Assembly: GCA_905331475.1 (NCBI GenBank)
Contig: CAJNYU010001442.1
Span: forward strand, 186,001-250,000
DNA: 64,000 nt
Source of the DNA: Rotaria socialis
Taxonomy: Eukaryota; Rotifera; Eurotatoria; Philodinida; Philodinidae
Direction: 5' to 3'
Below, piece after piece: positions 12,501 through 26,072 of the stretch; the first letter of the stretch is position 1; the number at the start of each line of letters is the position of its first letter. Made by a program: the position numbers and the translations under genes. The notes beneath the pieces are model-generated. The model searched no databases. It was given only the letters and a program-made list of their open reading frames with translations, and was not told the DNA's origin.

Positions 12501-14275
12501 TAGAGTGAATCGTTTATAAATAAATACGAACCGTTGTAGGTGTATGCTGAGGAATCCAAAGGTGTATTCAATCTTGGTAAGTGGAGTAATCATACAGTCT
12601 TACCTTTCAAGCTACAGCTAGTGCTACGTTCGTAAACTTGTGATGTTCTACTATATCATTCGACTAGGGTTCAATCAGGCTCCTTGATAGGAAATCTGAT
12701 AAAATCTCATTGCATTTGATTTTCTACTGGGGATAGAATTATGCGCTCTTATTTGAACTATTTTAAAAAAATGCTGTTTTTCATTTTTTCTTATAGAAAT
12801 GATCGACGATACAGATACATATATTGTTCGAGACGTACTAACTGATGATATCATTTTTATAACACCTGAGGATCTATCCAATAATGGTCTTGTGAATGAT
12901 GTATCATACGATAATGATGTGAATTTACAGCTCTACTCCTTTCGTTTCTAATCTCTAAAGAATCATATTTTTTAAAATCTTAGATCGATATTGAACCACG
13001 ACAAGATTCAATGCCTAAGTCAATTATATACAATGAGCCATTAGTATTAATTAATAAACATGGAGATTTTCAATTGAATAGATTAGCTCGTCAATTTCCA
13101 CAGGCAGTCATGATTGGCAATGATGATGGTCAAATGGAAAACGAACATGAATATCACACGTAAGTAAATCGACTTTTCAGCCTGTTGTTGAGGTTTTTCC
13201 GAAACAGCGAACCACCAGATTTTCACTAAAAGAATATTTTTCTGGACCCACAGGAATAACGCTTTGCCTATAATCTATTGCTACTCTTCTGACATTTCTC
13301 TATGGACAGTATTTTAGGAAAAAAACTCTCCTCAATAATTTTTTTTGTGAGCACTCAACCCTTCTTCAGAAGCTGTCCCTACAAAACGTTCAGCTAGCTA
13401 AAAATGCATCTCAATCAATATTCTACCATCAGAGGCATTTCTTTCTAGTACAAATAGTAACACGCAAACATCTATACATTCAATCTCAGCTGAAAATAAG
13501 AAAACCTTTTTTACAATCGATGAAATTTATTGTCCTACAATTTATAATCATTCATTAAATTTTGATGATATTATTCGGCAAACACTTCGGCATTATATAG
13601 ACAATGTAAGTTCAGATCTAAATTTGTAACAATCAATTATTTTTGTATCGAATTTAGAATGAAATTCAAGTAGCAGTTCATATTCTTTTGGCTTTATATC
13701 CTCAATTAAATGAACGTAAACGTAGTGAATTATTCAATGGAGTCCATCTACAATGGCTTGTTATGTATATTGGTATGCAATCACTTTTTTACTAGTATGA
13801 TTTTAAATAGATTTCTTTCTGTAGAATTATTACAAAAAATGCGTTTATTTATTAAAGCAAAACAAGTAACAAAACATTGCATAGAAACCGAAGGAATTCC
13901 TCTTAGTTATAATCCAACGGAATTTGACGGAACTCTTATATTTACTACACAAGCTCCAACACCTAAGCGTGCTCCACCGATTTCTTTTCCTACAGTACCT
14001 TCGAATAATAAAAATTTTCCGGCTCCCGTCAAAGAATTCATGTGTTCTATTTGGTTCGTAGTTTATTTCCCAGGTAAAATAATGATTGTAACCGTAAAAA
14101 TTATTTTAGTCGAATACCATGTCGTCGTCTATTTTCGTTTTGCGGCGTTTGTTCTCATGGTGGCCATATCGATCATATTCAAATTTGGTTTAAAATGCAT
14201 GATGAATGTCCCTATGGTTGTGGTCATAGGTGCACATATCTAGATAATCGAAGTCGTCCTAGCTGTTTAGTTTAG
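9556..14275 (+). CDS. WDR24: WDR24, GATOR2 complex subunit
   Basis: Component of GATOR2, which relieves GATOR1 inhibition of mTORC1 when amino acids are plentiful; it acts at the lysosome. The start MSNINQQEKTSS (ATG 9556) leads into an N-terminal WD40 propeller. Propeller motifs include YLYMWDATRLV, LLLTASQDGYAK, WNPHEHFWLATGG, HDRAIRIWDA, VAKVNWHPACRYQIAC and IHVWDVRRAYLPQASF. A long variable linker follows (11.7-13.5 kb), then a helical segment near 13.66-14.0 kb. The C-terminal RING-like zinc finger reads MCSICRIPCRRLFSFCGVC across an intron with a GTTCGT donor at about 14055, then SHGGHIDHIQIWF and ECPYGCGHRC. The tail ends CLV, TAG at 14273-14275. One intron (about 10152-11005) is about 850 nt and empty; most others are 50-60 nt. 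The order propeller, linker, zinc finger is the family norm. Confidence 0.92.
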
Positions 14276-15776
14276 CATGATTTATTTATTTTTCTCTGAA
14301 ACCGATCTTTTCACTTTCAATAGTGTTTGAAAGAGATGCAACGAAAACTTTGCATTGCTCTATTTTTGAATCTCACACAGAAAATTTTTTTTGTTTAAAA
14401 AATATCTATTTTGTTTTCATTGTGTTTCCGGTGGGAATTTTTTTTCTAAATAAAAATATTATTCTTGTGTGATATTTTAGTATTTCAAGAAAGTGTTAGT
14501 TATATTTTTATTTAAAAATAAATACGCATGGATTTATATATTGTATAAGTTCATATCGGTAAGAAATTGTTTTCGATTTTATTTTCAAAATAAGTCTACG
14601 TATAGAATGTGTTTTAACAACATGTTCAGCTGAGTTTGGAAGTCAGTAGAGAACGTCAAATGATGTTTGCTTAGTTTACAGACATTTAGATTTTATTGAA
14701 AACAATTGAAATTAATCGAATATGGTGAGTTATAATTACATAGTTGAAGAAGTAGAGCACGCTTTTTGTTACAGCTTGCATTACATAGAAATACAATCTA
14801 CACACCCACCTTTGTCGAAACAGAGGTGGAAATTTCCGTTTTTCATTCTTGATCTGTAGCTTGTTGATAGTTGCATATAAAAGGGTAAGAGAACAGAGCA
14901 TTTTTTTCATAGAGAAAACATCGTGTTACTAACTGCAATGAAATGAGAAAAAAATAAGTTTTATTTTCTGAACTACTTTAACCTCATTAAAAGCAATTTT
15001 TTAATTAAATAACGCTTCTAGTTTTGTATTTATTTTACTACGGTAAATTCATGGATTTTATGAGTGGATCAAAATTGCCCCAATGAGAGCGCACTAGTGA
15101 GTAGTCTTTTTTTTATTCTATTATATTCTTAAAGATTGTTGTCATAAAAATATTTATTTTAAAAGTTCATACAATCCCATAATTTTCAATATTTCTCCAT
15201 AATAAAATTAACAATGTGAATCAATTAATAAAAAAATTATCTTCCGCGCTTTATTCTTTTCGTTCTGCATATATTGCGAAATATTTTTTTTGCATAACAA
15301 CCTACTACACTTTTCTCGGAGTTGGGAATTAGCAACGATGAGTCATCTGCTCGTCGTCAATATTACTTATATTCGTATATAAAATATCATGAATATCCTC
15401 ATTTTTTTCATTTTACTATTGTATTCATTTTAAATATTGATCAGCTGTTTTATTTGAAAAGTCAAAACGTAACTTTAACAGGTAAACACTCGAACCAATC
15501 CGTGAGACACAATCATCCTTTTCAAAATTGTCTTCTATAAGACATTAATGCACTAGAAAAATCTCTCACCAATCACATATAAATTACGTTCGTATGTCCA
15601 CCAGTTGTCGCTAGTACTTCCGCTTTGTGCTGAATGTTATGCATGTTCGATAGTTCGGGCGTATGTATAGAAGTATCCGTGACAAATATTTACAAAAAAA
15701 TGGATGTAGATTATAAAAATTTAATCTATTATAGATGATTGGTGTTAGTTTTATTATTTAATATTGACGATGGATA
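14276..15776. other. Intergenic region between WDR24 and CBP
   Basis: 1.5 kb of AT-rich sequence with homopolymer runs. Short open frames here (for example 14686-14910 and 15322-15540) show no domain and no codon pattern. The last few hundred bases must carry the CBP promoter and 5' UTR. No transposon ends were found. Confidence 0.5.
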
Positions 15777-18700
15777 ATGGCTGACTATCTCGGTCCACAA
15801 CAACCACCAACAAAAAAATTTCGTTCGGGTCCAAATGCAAACGAATCAGGTTTTTATTAAATTAAACAATTTGAAAGATACCTTTTATTTTCTATTTTTA
15901 AATAGAATTCGATTTTAAAATGATTTCACAGTTTGATGCATCCGATGGAAATAATACACCAGAGTTATTCGATATGGCAACTGGTTTCAATGATCCTATG
16001 GATACTAATCAACAACAGCAGCAACAAACGTCCACGTCAACCAATCAACAAACAAATTTATATCAAGCGCCACAACAACGAGTTAGTTATATTCAACAAG
16101 CTCGGCCACAATTATCATCATATCAAACACCTAGTTTACAACGTATTCCAACGATGCCAACATCAACTATAGTTCGGCCATCAAATCTCGTCTCGAATGG
16201 TATGCCCACACAACAATCAACTATTTATTCTCCTCAACAAATGATGGGCACATCTCGACCTGTATATTCACGTATGCCAACTGGCCAACAACAAGCAAAT
16301 ATGTCATCGACACTTGTTCGACAACAATATAATACACCGGGAATGGTTTCAATGAACCAAAATGTAACACAAATGAGTATTGTTAAAGCAAGTGATCCAA
16401 ATAATAATAGTGTATTCGTTACAAATTCACAGCAACCATCCACATTAGTCGGTTTACAACCGCAACATACAGTGACACAAACACCTCAACTGACTAAATC
16501 GATGTCAGCGGGTTTACCTTCGTTGTCAACACAACAATTAAATCAATATCAAATTCAACAACCACAAATGCATATGCAACAGCAAAATCCTCTACCGTCT
16601 TATAATATAAGAGTACGTCATAGTCTCGATTATCTTGAAGTCTTACAAGTTTTCTTTTTATTTATAAACCAAAAAAAAGAACAATGTTTTAAAACATACA
16701 TAGGATAAATCAGTTTTTCTGGCATTTAGACAGTGAATTTTAATATTCGTAGAGATTAATAGAAATTTCTTTTATTTAGACTCAGATGATGGATCAAAAC
16801 TCAACAAATTCGCCAAATTATATCATAACAACTCAACCACCACCACAACAACAACAACAACAGCAGCAGCAGCAGCAGCAGTCTCAACCAACATTAAATA
16901 ATATTCCATCATCAAATCAAGTAATGATTCAAGCGCCTTCGAACAATCCTCAACAACATAATGAAGTTCAACGAAAGCAATTCATTCAGAAGCAACTTGT
17001 CCTACTACTACATGCGCATAAATGTCAACAACGCGAAAAACAGACTATTAACGGTGAAACACCGCGTCCAAGTACATGTACATTACCGCATTGTAGTACG
17101 ATGAAAAATGTTCTACAACACATGACCAAATGTAATGACCATAAAACATGTACAGTTGCTCATTGTGTTACATCGCGACAAATTATTTTACATTGGAAAC
17201 AATGCATTAATCCTCAATGCCCAATTTGCCAACCGCTGAAAACACCATCAACATTAGCTAAACTAAATCAAGCGCCAACTAATAACAATAATGTTAATAA
17301 TGCTAATGTTACTCCTAGTAATAATAATAATAATAATAATAATAGCGCAACAACAGTATCACTACCAATAAATAAAGAATGGCAACGGCGTGTAACACAA
17401 GAAATGCGAAATCATTTAGTACAAAAAATCATTACTGCACTTATACCAATAACTGATACAGGTGCCATGCGTGATAAACGTATTATTAATTTAGCTAATT
17501 ATGCTCGACGTGTCGAAAGTGAAACATTCGAAATAGCCACTAATCAAGAAGAATATTTTCATAAGTTAGCTGAAAAAATTTATAAAATTCAAAAAGAATT
17601 AGAAGAGCGTCGAGAGAAAAAACGTGTACAAGACATGCAATTAGTTATACAACCCTCGTCATCAACCGGACAACAACAACAATCAACAATAAATGATTGT
17701 AATCCTAAAATTAATACAAATCCAGACCCAATGACCGGTGTGCATATGCTATCACAAATTCGTACGACGACATTATTAAATGATTATCTATCATCAACCG
17801 CAAGAAATTCTTTGCAATACCCAGCTAAATCTGAACCATTAATGACATTAACAAACAGTAGTTCAGCATCTGGAACATTTACAATAACAAATGTTCCGTC
17901 GAATGAAGATTTAAGTTTTCTTTTAAATGGAGATACAACACTCAGTAGTCAAACTCATGTTATGGATACAAAAAATAGTCTCGATGGAGCTCAATTTAAA
18001 AATGAAGCAGTATCACCAAGAATAAATCATCAAGTATGATGTTTTATTAAATATTCGAAAATCTTGAGCCTTTTGTTTTGTTGTATATTAACGGTTATAT
18101 CATTTAAGAGAAAGAACATGCGACTTCTGAGCCTTCCCATGAGAAATATTTTAATGCATTAGATTTTCTTTTCGAATTTGACACTTTAAATAAGAATATA
18201 TTAAGTTGATTGTCAGATTAAGTTTATATGAACTAAGAAAAATATGTTTTTGCTTTATCATTCGGAAATCGTTGGCATTTGAGTTCTTGGCTTGCGAGCA
18301 AGATGTTTTCGAATTAGATATATATATCAAAGAGAAAATAAATCTAGTATTGATTTTCGAACACACTGCTTTTACTGAAATAAAATGAAGAATTAGTTTA
18401 TTAGCATACGATCTGTTGGGAAGAAAGTCGAGTCTATATAGTATATTTCTTTCTATGCTTCTTGTAGGATAGCTCGTTGATGTACTTTATACGTCCAGGA
18501 CAGGTTTTTTTAGCTGAGCAATGAAATATTTAACTCGTATATTTTGTAAAAACAAAAATGAAAATTTTTCACGAGATTCGACTGTACTCTGAGGGAGATC
18601 TTCGTAACGCTACCCGATGGTCACCGCTTTTAACCAAAAAAAAACAGGAAATATGATTAGCTATTTCTTCGAAGTAAACCATATATATATAAATTTTTAC

Positions 18701-21700
18701 TTATTTTAACGAAAATAATCTTAGTTTTCACAAAGAACAAAAAATAAATCCTATGTCGGTAATTCGAAAATTTGTATAGAATTGAAGACCGTGTTACTTT
18801 ATTCTGTCAACAAAAAAATTAAAATATCTCTTAATTTAGTCTATGCAATTTACAACGATCAAAAAAGAAGAAACAACCCATGATAATTATTCTCATTTAT
18901 CAACAGCGGCGGCATCAACAACAGTGATGACTAAATCTGAATCTTCAACTACCGATGATACGAAACAAAAGCCTCCACAAATCGATGCATCAAGTAAACA
19001 ATTACCTAAGCATCCCGTACAATTTACTGCCGATGAATTACGTGAACATCTTGAACCAGTTATTCAAAAAATGCTTCTCATCGAAGAGTCACATCCATTT
19101 CGACAGCCTGTCGATCCCGTTGCACTTAATATACTTGATTATCCAACTATAGTTAAAAGTCCAATGGATATATCGACAATGCAAGATAAATTAAAACATG
19201 GTCTCTATAAAACTCCATTAGAATTCTGTGATGACGCATGGCTTATGTTTAATAATGCATGGCTTTACAATAAGAAAACCACGCGTGTCTATAAAATGTG
19301 TACAAAACTATCGGAAATATTCGCCGATGCTATCGATCCTGTTGTACAAAAAATGGGCTATTGTTGTGGTCGACAATATGTATATTTGCCACAAGTTATG
19401 TTTTGTTATGGAAACCAACTGTGTTGTCAAATTCCACGCGATGGCAATTATTATTATTATAACAATCCGGAACCGTCGCGAATAAATTTATCCGGTGATA
19501 AATATACATTTTGTTCAAAATGTTTCGATTCAGTTAAAAGTGATTCAATCTATGTCGGTGATGATCCAGCTCAAACATTAGTTGAAATACCCAAACATTT
19601 ATTTCAATCATCAAAAAATGATATACAAGAGCCTGAAGCAATGATCGATTGCATTGTTTGTACACGCCGTTGGCATCAAGTTTGTGCACTACATTTAGAT
19701 CAAGTATGGCCCGAAGGTTTTATATGTAATACATGTATAGCTGATTATAATATAAAACGTAAAGAAAATCGTTTTATTGCACCGAGATTAACAGTAACTG
19801 ATTTAGCAACAAAATTAGAGAAACGTGTCAATGATTTTCTACGTAATGAAGGTTGTCAAACAGGTCGCGTTACAATACGTATATTAGCTGCCAGTGATAA
19901 ACTATGTGAAGTAAAACCACGTTTAAAAAAATATTATCCAAATCAAGTACCCGATGGTTTTCCATATCGAACGAAAGCTATATTTGCCTTTCAAGAAATC
20001 GATGGTGTCGATGTTGTTTTATTTGGTATGCACGTGCAAGAATATGATGGACGATGTCAAGCACCCAATACGCGACGTGTGTATGTCTCTTATTTGGATT
20101 CGGTGCATTATTTTCGACCGAAAAATTATCGTACAGAAGTTTATCATGAAATTTTAATTGGATATTTGGATTATGCTAAGCAACTTGGATATGTTTATGC
20201 TCATATATGGGCGTGTCCACCCAGTGAAGGAGATGATTATATATTTCATTGCCATCCAGTTGAACAACGTGTACCGAAACCAAAACGTTTACAAGATTGG
20301 TACAAGAAAATGCTTGATAGAGCTATTGTTGAACGTGTTGTTATTGATTATAAGGTAAACCATAATTTTCTTCCTATTCAAAAACTTGACTCATGTAGGA
20401 GTCTTCTGGAAAAAGGACGAATTCATATTCATTGAGAATTTTATCATGAAAAGTTCGAATACAGAATTTTTTAATGTATTGAATTCTATCGGAAAGTTTT
20501 CATGGAGATGTTGGTTAAAGACTTTTCTCAATAGTAGAAGAACTTGTATATTGTCATTGTGAAGACGAACAGTACCGTTGGCTTCAGTTATTTTATTTTT
20601 TTTATTTAAAAACAAAATAAAAGAACGAGTCTTCTAATATCACAAGAACTGTAGTTAGAAATATTATATTTTATTATTATTATTTTAGGATGTTATGAAA
20701 GATTGTATGGATAATCAAGTGCAAACTGCTCTTAATATTCCATATTTTGAAGGTGACTTTTGGGCAAATATTATTGAAGAAAGTATTAAAGGTATGTTGT
20801 ATTAGTTGAAAATCGGATAGAAATGTTATTCCGATGTGTTTTAGAACTTGACCAAGAAGAAGAAGATCGAAGGAGACAAGAAGTTGAAGCAGCACGAGCC
20901 ATGGAAGATGGAGGTTTAGATGATCTAATCGAACCGGAAGATCCAACTGACGTGAGTGTAAATCTTTTTTTCTGGGCAAAATTAGAATTCAACTTGAGAT
21001 AAATTCATTGAATTACACATTTTATTAAAGCAGACATTCAAAATTTATCTTTAGTCGAATTCTAATTAGGACTTACTTCATTTTTTCTGAATAACAAATT
21101 CAAATAAATAAATTTTACTGTCATATAGATTTCTGATAAACGTAAATCTACGAATACACAGAAAAAGAAAGGTTTGAAGAAAGGAGCAAATCAACGAAAA
21201 GTAGCCAAAAAACAAATGTCGAACTGTACTGATTTATTATCGAAAATATTCGCAACGATGGAAAAACACAAAGAGGTAAATAACTAAACTTTCCTTAGAA
21301 TATGTTCGCATGGAATAAAACTTTTGAGCTCAAATAAGAAAAAGTCTTAGCGCAAGTTTAGTTGAAAATCTCATTAACAATAAATTTTGATGGGAAGCAA
21401 TTTTGTTCTGACTTGTGCATATGTATATTCGTCTTTAGGCATTCTTTGTTATTCGTCTTCGTAATCCAATAGCATCATGTCCAGCTGTAAATGATACCGA
21501 TGCTCTTATTCAATGTGATCTAATGGATACGCGAGATGCATTTTTAAATTTTGCTCGTGATAAACATTATGAATTTTCATCGTTGCGTCGTGCAAGATTT
21601 TCTACAATGGCATTACTCTATGAATTACATACATCAACAACAGATAAATTCACATATAATTGTAATACATGTCGACAACAATGTGATATACGTTATCATT

Positions 21701-23101
21701 GTACAGTATGCGAAGATTTTGATCTATGCGAAAAATGTTATAATATCGAACCGAAACATGAACATAGAATGGAACGCTCGGTTCCATCGATTGTTGAAGA
21801 TTGCGATCAAAATTCTTCAAATCCAAATGGTAAATCTCTCGCGACTTCACAACTGCAACGTCAACAATCCATGCAACGTTGTATCGAAGCACTGTTACAT
21901 GCCGTTAATTGTCGAAATGCTAATTGTGTTAATCGAAGTTGCTTTCGTTATAAACGTGTTATACAACATACGAAGGATTGTAAAGGAAAAAATAGTCAGT
22001 GTAATGTTTGCAAACAAGTTATATTTCTTTGTTGGTATCATGCAAAAACTTGTATGGATCAAAATTGTCAAGTTCCATTTTGTACAAATTTGAAAACGAA
22101 AATACAAAAACAAAGAGCAACGAGTTTACAAACAGATCGACGTCGTATGCAAGCTATGATGCAACAAAGAACGAGTACAATTCAACCACAAACATCAGGT
22201 AGATTGTTTTTTGGATTCTGTTTACTTCATCGAACAAAAACTCGAAGAGATGAGAAAGATTCCTAATGATGCTCTGTAGAAAAAAACGTCGATCAATTCT
22301 TTGATTCCGAACGATGGTTTCTTGAAGTTTTTCTATGCGCCTTAAATTGTCTTTCAATAGATTCGAAATGTTTTATTCTTTTAAATCAATGTTCTAATTC
22401 ATTTTTCAGTATCCATAACCCCATCTCGTCCAGATCCAATACCAAGTTCTCCTCATCTATCTTCTTACGAATCATCAGCGTCAAATCAAACAATAAATAA
22501 TTCGACAGGTAAACCTTCGGTAACACTTATTCGTACGCCGCCATCGAATTGGCATAATCAACCGCAACAACAAACATATATAATGACCCAAAAACCAACG
22601 AATGGTAAACCCCTTAATAATCTATCTCAACAACAATCATCCAATCAATTAAATCTACTAATTAATCGAGTTAAACAAGATCCATCTATGGATGAAACCC
22701 AACGATCAGATATAAATGATCCAAATCCACAACAGCAACAACCGATGTTTCCATCGTTATTAAATAAAGCTTCGGTTAATCGTTTACCGTCATCCACGTA
22801 TATTCAACCACAACAACAGCAATGGTTTCCGACCGCATCTCAGCAACAATTTGCTCCGCCTCCTAATTATACGGCGGCAACTCGTGCCCGTTATACGTCT
22901 AATATGCAACAACAACAACCTCAAAGTCAACCTTCCCCACAGACACTTATAGCTCCTCTAAGATCGAATACGGCAACTGCGCCACCAAACTATTTAACGC
23001 GAACAAGTTCAACGCCAAATCTAACTCGGCCGCCCTTAATAAGACCATCACAATATCCTTCTCAACAGCAACAACCGCCACAGGATCCATCTGCACGTTA
23101 G
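15777..23101 (+). CDS. CREBBP: CREB-binding protein / p300 histone acetyltransferase
   Basis: Nuclear transcriptional coactivator that acetylates histones and binds many activators. Nine exons joined by eye give about 1,785 residues, in phase throughout. The start MADYLGPQQPPTKKFR (ATG 15777) resembles the family's N-terminus. Domains by approximate residue: Gln/Thr-rich 25-320; TAZ1 325-414 (LLLHAHKC, HCSTMKNVLQHMTKC, CPIC); KIX 460-544 (KEWQRRVTQEMRNHLVQKI, EKIYKIQKELEE); bromodomain 735-852 (PFRQPVDP, YPTIVKSPMD); RING-PHD 853-985; HAT 987 to about 1380 (FGMHVQEYDG, SYLDSVHYFRPK, GYLDYAKQLGY, IPYFEGDFW); ZZ 1375-1420; TAZ2 1442-1529. The C-terminal 250 residues are Gln/Pro-rich and I see no clear NCBD (nuclear-receptor coactivator binding) helix set. 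The intron at 18034-18839 is 806 nt, the largest. Confidence 0.96.
16846..16881 (+). repeat. CAA/CAG polyglutamine tract inside CBP
   Basis: Twelve glutamine codons in a row, five CAA then seven CAG, following three proline codons. It is a pure trinucleotide run likely to vary in length between alleles. Confidence 0.9.
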
Positions 23102-24416
23102 TGTGTTTGGTTTTTTTCTTCTTTTCATTTTGATTTTGTCTGTACATGTTTGTTTTTCTTTTTTTCTTCTTCTTGCGTTTATTCTTCATTTTTTCTTTTT
23201 TACGCCTATCTTTGATACACACTATTAACCTCCTCCGTCTTTTTGCTCGTGTGTACGTGTGTGTATGTCCATTCGTTTCCTATATTATCAAACATAAAAA
23301 CATAAAAGTAGTTACTTTTGAAACAGGAACGATTTTATTTTTCTGCTTGAGAGTGAGAGAGAGAAGAACTTATGTGCGTATGTATATAGATTTGAGATAT
23401 TCATCCAACAGCATGCGCTTGGTTCTATCTTTTTTTTCTGTGTTGTTTGTCGCGTGCTTTACTCTTTTTCTTTTCTTTCGCGTTCCTTTTTACAGAAACA
23501 AAACCTAAACAAGAAGAACCGTGTGTATATCGGTTTGATTTGTTTTTTCTTTTTTTATTCATTGTCGTTTTCCTTGAACATTTTTTGGTTTTGTTGTTGT
23601 TTCTCTTCTCAACTATTAAGTTGTTTTTTTTTCTTTTTTTTCTTTTGATATGTGAATAATAAAACAAAAACAACAGGAATTATTTTGTTGAACTGTAAAA
23701 TCGGATTGATGAAATTGTGATAAGACTACAAAATTTTATCCTAAAATAATTAGGTAAGAGAAAACAAAACAATTATCATCAATTGTCTGGCACAATTTGA
23801 AGTTACCAGTATTGAATCTCTAAACTATGAATGACTTGTGAAGCACCGTGGCGTAGGTCGATGGACGATATGGTTTTCTTTTGTAAGTTTTGTATCCAGT
23901 ATCAATAGTTTTTATTGAAATGATCTCACATATTTGCTATTGCAAGATGAACAGCTACTAGAGCAATTGGTTATATCTGTATGATAGAACTTTCACCCAA
24001 TTGCCAGCAAAAAGTTTCATTTAAAAAAATCTAAATCCTGACCTTTGCATTATATTTTTCAATCGAATTCAACTTGAATACCTTCTGCGTAGATCTATCA
24101 GAGTTTCATACTGCTGTTCATCGAGTTTTGATCTGATCGATGTGATGGTCAGCTCAAACGTAGAGACTGATTCTGTAGTCTCAAATTGCTACACATGCAA
24201 GTGGCATGCATTTGTCTTCAAATGCGATTTCTTACTAGAGTTCGTCGAAGAATGTTAGTATCATGATAGTAGTAACTGTTACTTTTTTTCTCTAAAATCA
24301 AAAATCAAATTCATCGTTATTGCTTCTAGTTTATATATTTTGTTCATAGAAAACGATAACACGTACAAATGTGAAATAAATCCATCCGACGTGATAATGG
24401 AATAGAAATAAGATGA
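23102..24416. other. CBP 3' flank and gene-free spacer
   Basis: Begins with about 550 bases of T-rich, poly-pyrimidine sequence, probably 3' UTR. The open frames there on both strands are low-complexity products of T and A runs. The rest to 24416 shows no gene or repeat. Confidence 0.5.
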
Positions 24417-25075
24417 TCAAATCAATGTATCATTTGACCATATTCCTTTTGGACTATCCGTCAGTAGAAACATATTTTGCGAATATTCCATCTCATGACG
24501 ATCACCATTCTTCCAAGTAAAAACGCCTTCACCTTCTTTGAGACCGTCGGCCCAATCTTCTGCATACGTATTTTCGTCATCATAGAAAAATGTACCTTTC
24601 CCATTCATTTTATCTTCCTTAAATTGTCCCATGGATTGCTCACGAATTCCATCAACTATCCGTTTCCTATGCATCTAGGGTTGCTCCCGATTGAGGAAAG
24701 ACACTTGCGAATAATTTTACTCGTATCGTTCACCATCAGACCATATAAAATGCCTTGGCCTGTTTGCATGTCACTGACCCAATCGCCTGTATACTTATTT
24801 TCATTGACATAATAATACGTGTCTTTTCCGCTCATTTTATTATCCTTGAATTGGCCCAACAGTTATTCCTATATTTTATGGGCGACCCATGCGCATACAT
24901 TGATTTTCACAATAAAATGGAACACAAATATATGAACACATCATCTCGTAACGATCACCACTGGCCCATGTAAAAGCGCCATGGCCAGTTCGACTATCGT
25001 CAATCCAATCTCCTGTATATTTATTTCCATTGGCATAATGAGAGACACCTTTTCCATGTTTTTTTTCCTTTCATT
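24417..25075 (-). pseudogene. MORN-repeat relic
   Basis: Several MORN motifs can be read on the minus strand but in interrupted frames. Examples: KHGKGVSHYANGNKYTGDW with GAFTWASGDRYEM; then MSGKDTYYYVNENKYTGDW with GQGILYGLMVND; then MNGKGTFFYDDENTYAEDW with GEGVFTWKNGDRHEM. Stops and frame changes separate the blocks, and key glycines are lost in places. MORN repeats usually lie at membranes or act as scaffolds. The relic sits 235 bases downstream of the broken ADP-ribosyltransferase on the same strand, so both may be remains of one MORN-plus-transferase gene. Confidence 0.7.
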
Positions 25076-25309
25076 AATTCTCCTTAGTTGTTATTCTCTT
25101 ATGATGTAGAAAATTCGATCAGTTCTCATGAAGATCGAATACCAAAACTCGCTAGAGTATAATATGTGAACTACCAATTGGTAGTTGGTTCTTTCACTCA
25201 ACATGGACATGTTAGACATCGAAGGCCTTTCACTCGATAATGGCTGTTTGTACTCTATAAAACAACGAATCTCATCATCTATTTAGAATTTTAGAAAAAA
25301 ATCACCCAT

Positions 25310-26072
25310 TCAATCGCTGCCGGACTGCTGTTGTGACATCCGATTTACCAAGGCTAGTAACACTTCGCAATCATCTTCATCAGTCAATTCCATCAAATGT
25401 ATCAAATTGAATGTTTCATGATTTAGCGAGTCATCTACTACTCTAATTCGTATGCCCGAAATAAGAATAACGTCATCCTCATCTGGAAAATTGCTATATG
25501 CCGATATCTCTTTTCCGTTGTTTGCTTCGACCATGAACAATGTTGGTACAGATCCAAGAAAATCTTTGACAACTTTAACATTAGAAGCACATGAACTAAA
25601 ACATTGCCACATCAGGTTTTCATTGGCTGGATAGTTCTTACTCTACATCGCTATCGGGACCACGCCATAAGTTCTTTGAAACGCTCGGCAATTTTTTCAA
25701 TGTAGTGTGCAATAATTTAAGATAACCGACCCACGGTTTCAATGCTGATCGATCTTTGTTACGAAGTGCTTTATTGAGAAATCGATAGAGACTTTCATCG
25801 CCCCATTCCATAGTATACAAGTAGACTGACGTTGATTCCTCACGAATAAGGCCGTGCTCTGATGAAAAATGGCATTCACTCTTTGCAACTTTAATAATTG
25901 CATCCAACTGATTTTTTTTCAGAGACAATCGGATCAACAGCTTGTCGAAGTAAAAGTAATGAGAAGGTGTAATATCCATAGACAGCTGCGAATGGCATTG
26001 GTTTAAAGTTGACATCTGTGATTTGAAACATGATTCTAGAACGCAATAAACTCTGTCTTTGACTGATATCAA
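25310..26072 (-). pseudogene. ADP-ribosyltransferase (arginine-specific ART type), frameshifted
   Basis: Transfers ADP-ribose from NAD+ to protein arginine in intact relatives. The first part reads YTMEWGDESLYRFLNKALR, LKPWVGYLKLLHTTL and the NAD-binding arginine motif NLWRG. The frame then stops at 25638. The next segment continues in another frame with ENLMWQCFSSCAS (the Ser motif), LFMVEANNGKEISAYSNFP, then EDDVILISGIRIRV and IHLMELTDEDD. The frames join if one base is removed near 25646. At the place of the ART-turn-turn ExE motif it has E-D-D, so the second (catalytic) glutamate is replaced by aspartate. No good start codon is visible and the N-terminus is uncertain. A sequencing error could explain the frameshift but not the changed motif. 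Confidence 0.75.

Noticed and set aside
23146-23673. Several overlapping frames on both strands downstream of CBP
   Set aside because: Products of T-rich/A-rich low complexity (Phe/Lys runs); no domain.
24417-25075. A functional MORN scaffold gene
   Set aside because: Stops and frame changes separate the repeat blocks and no intron placement I tried restores them.
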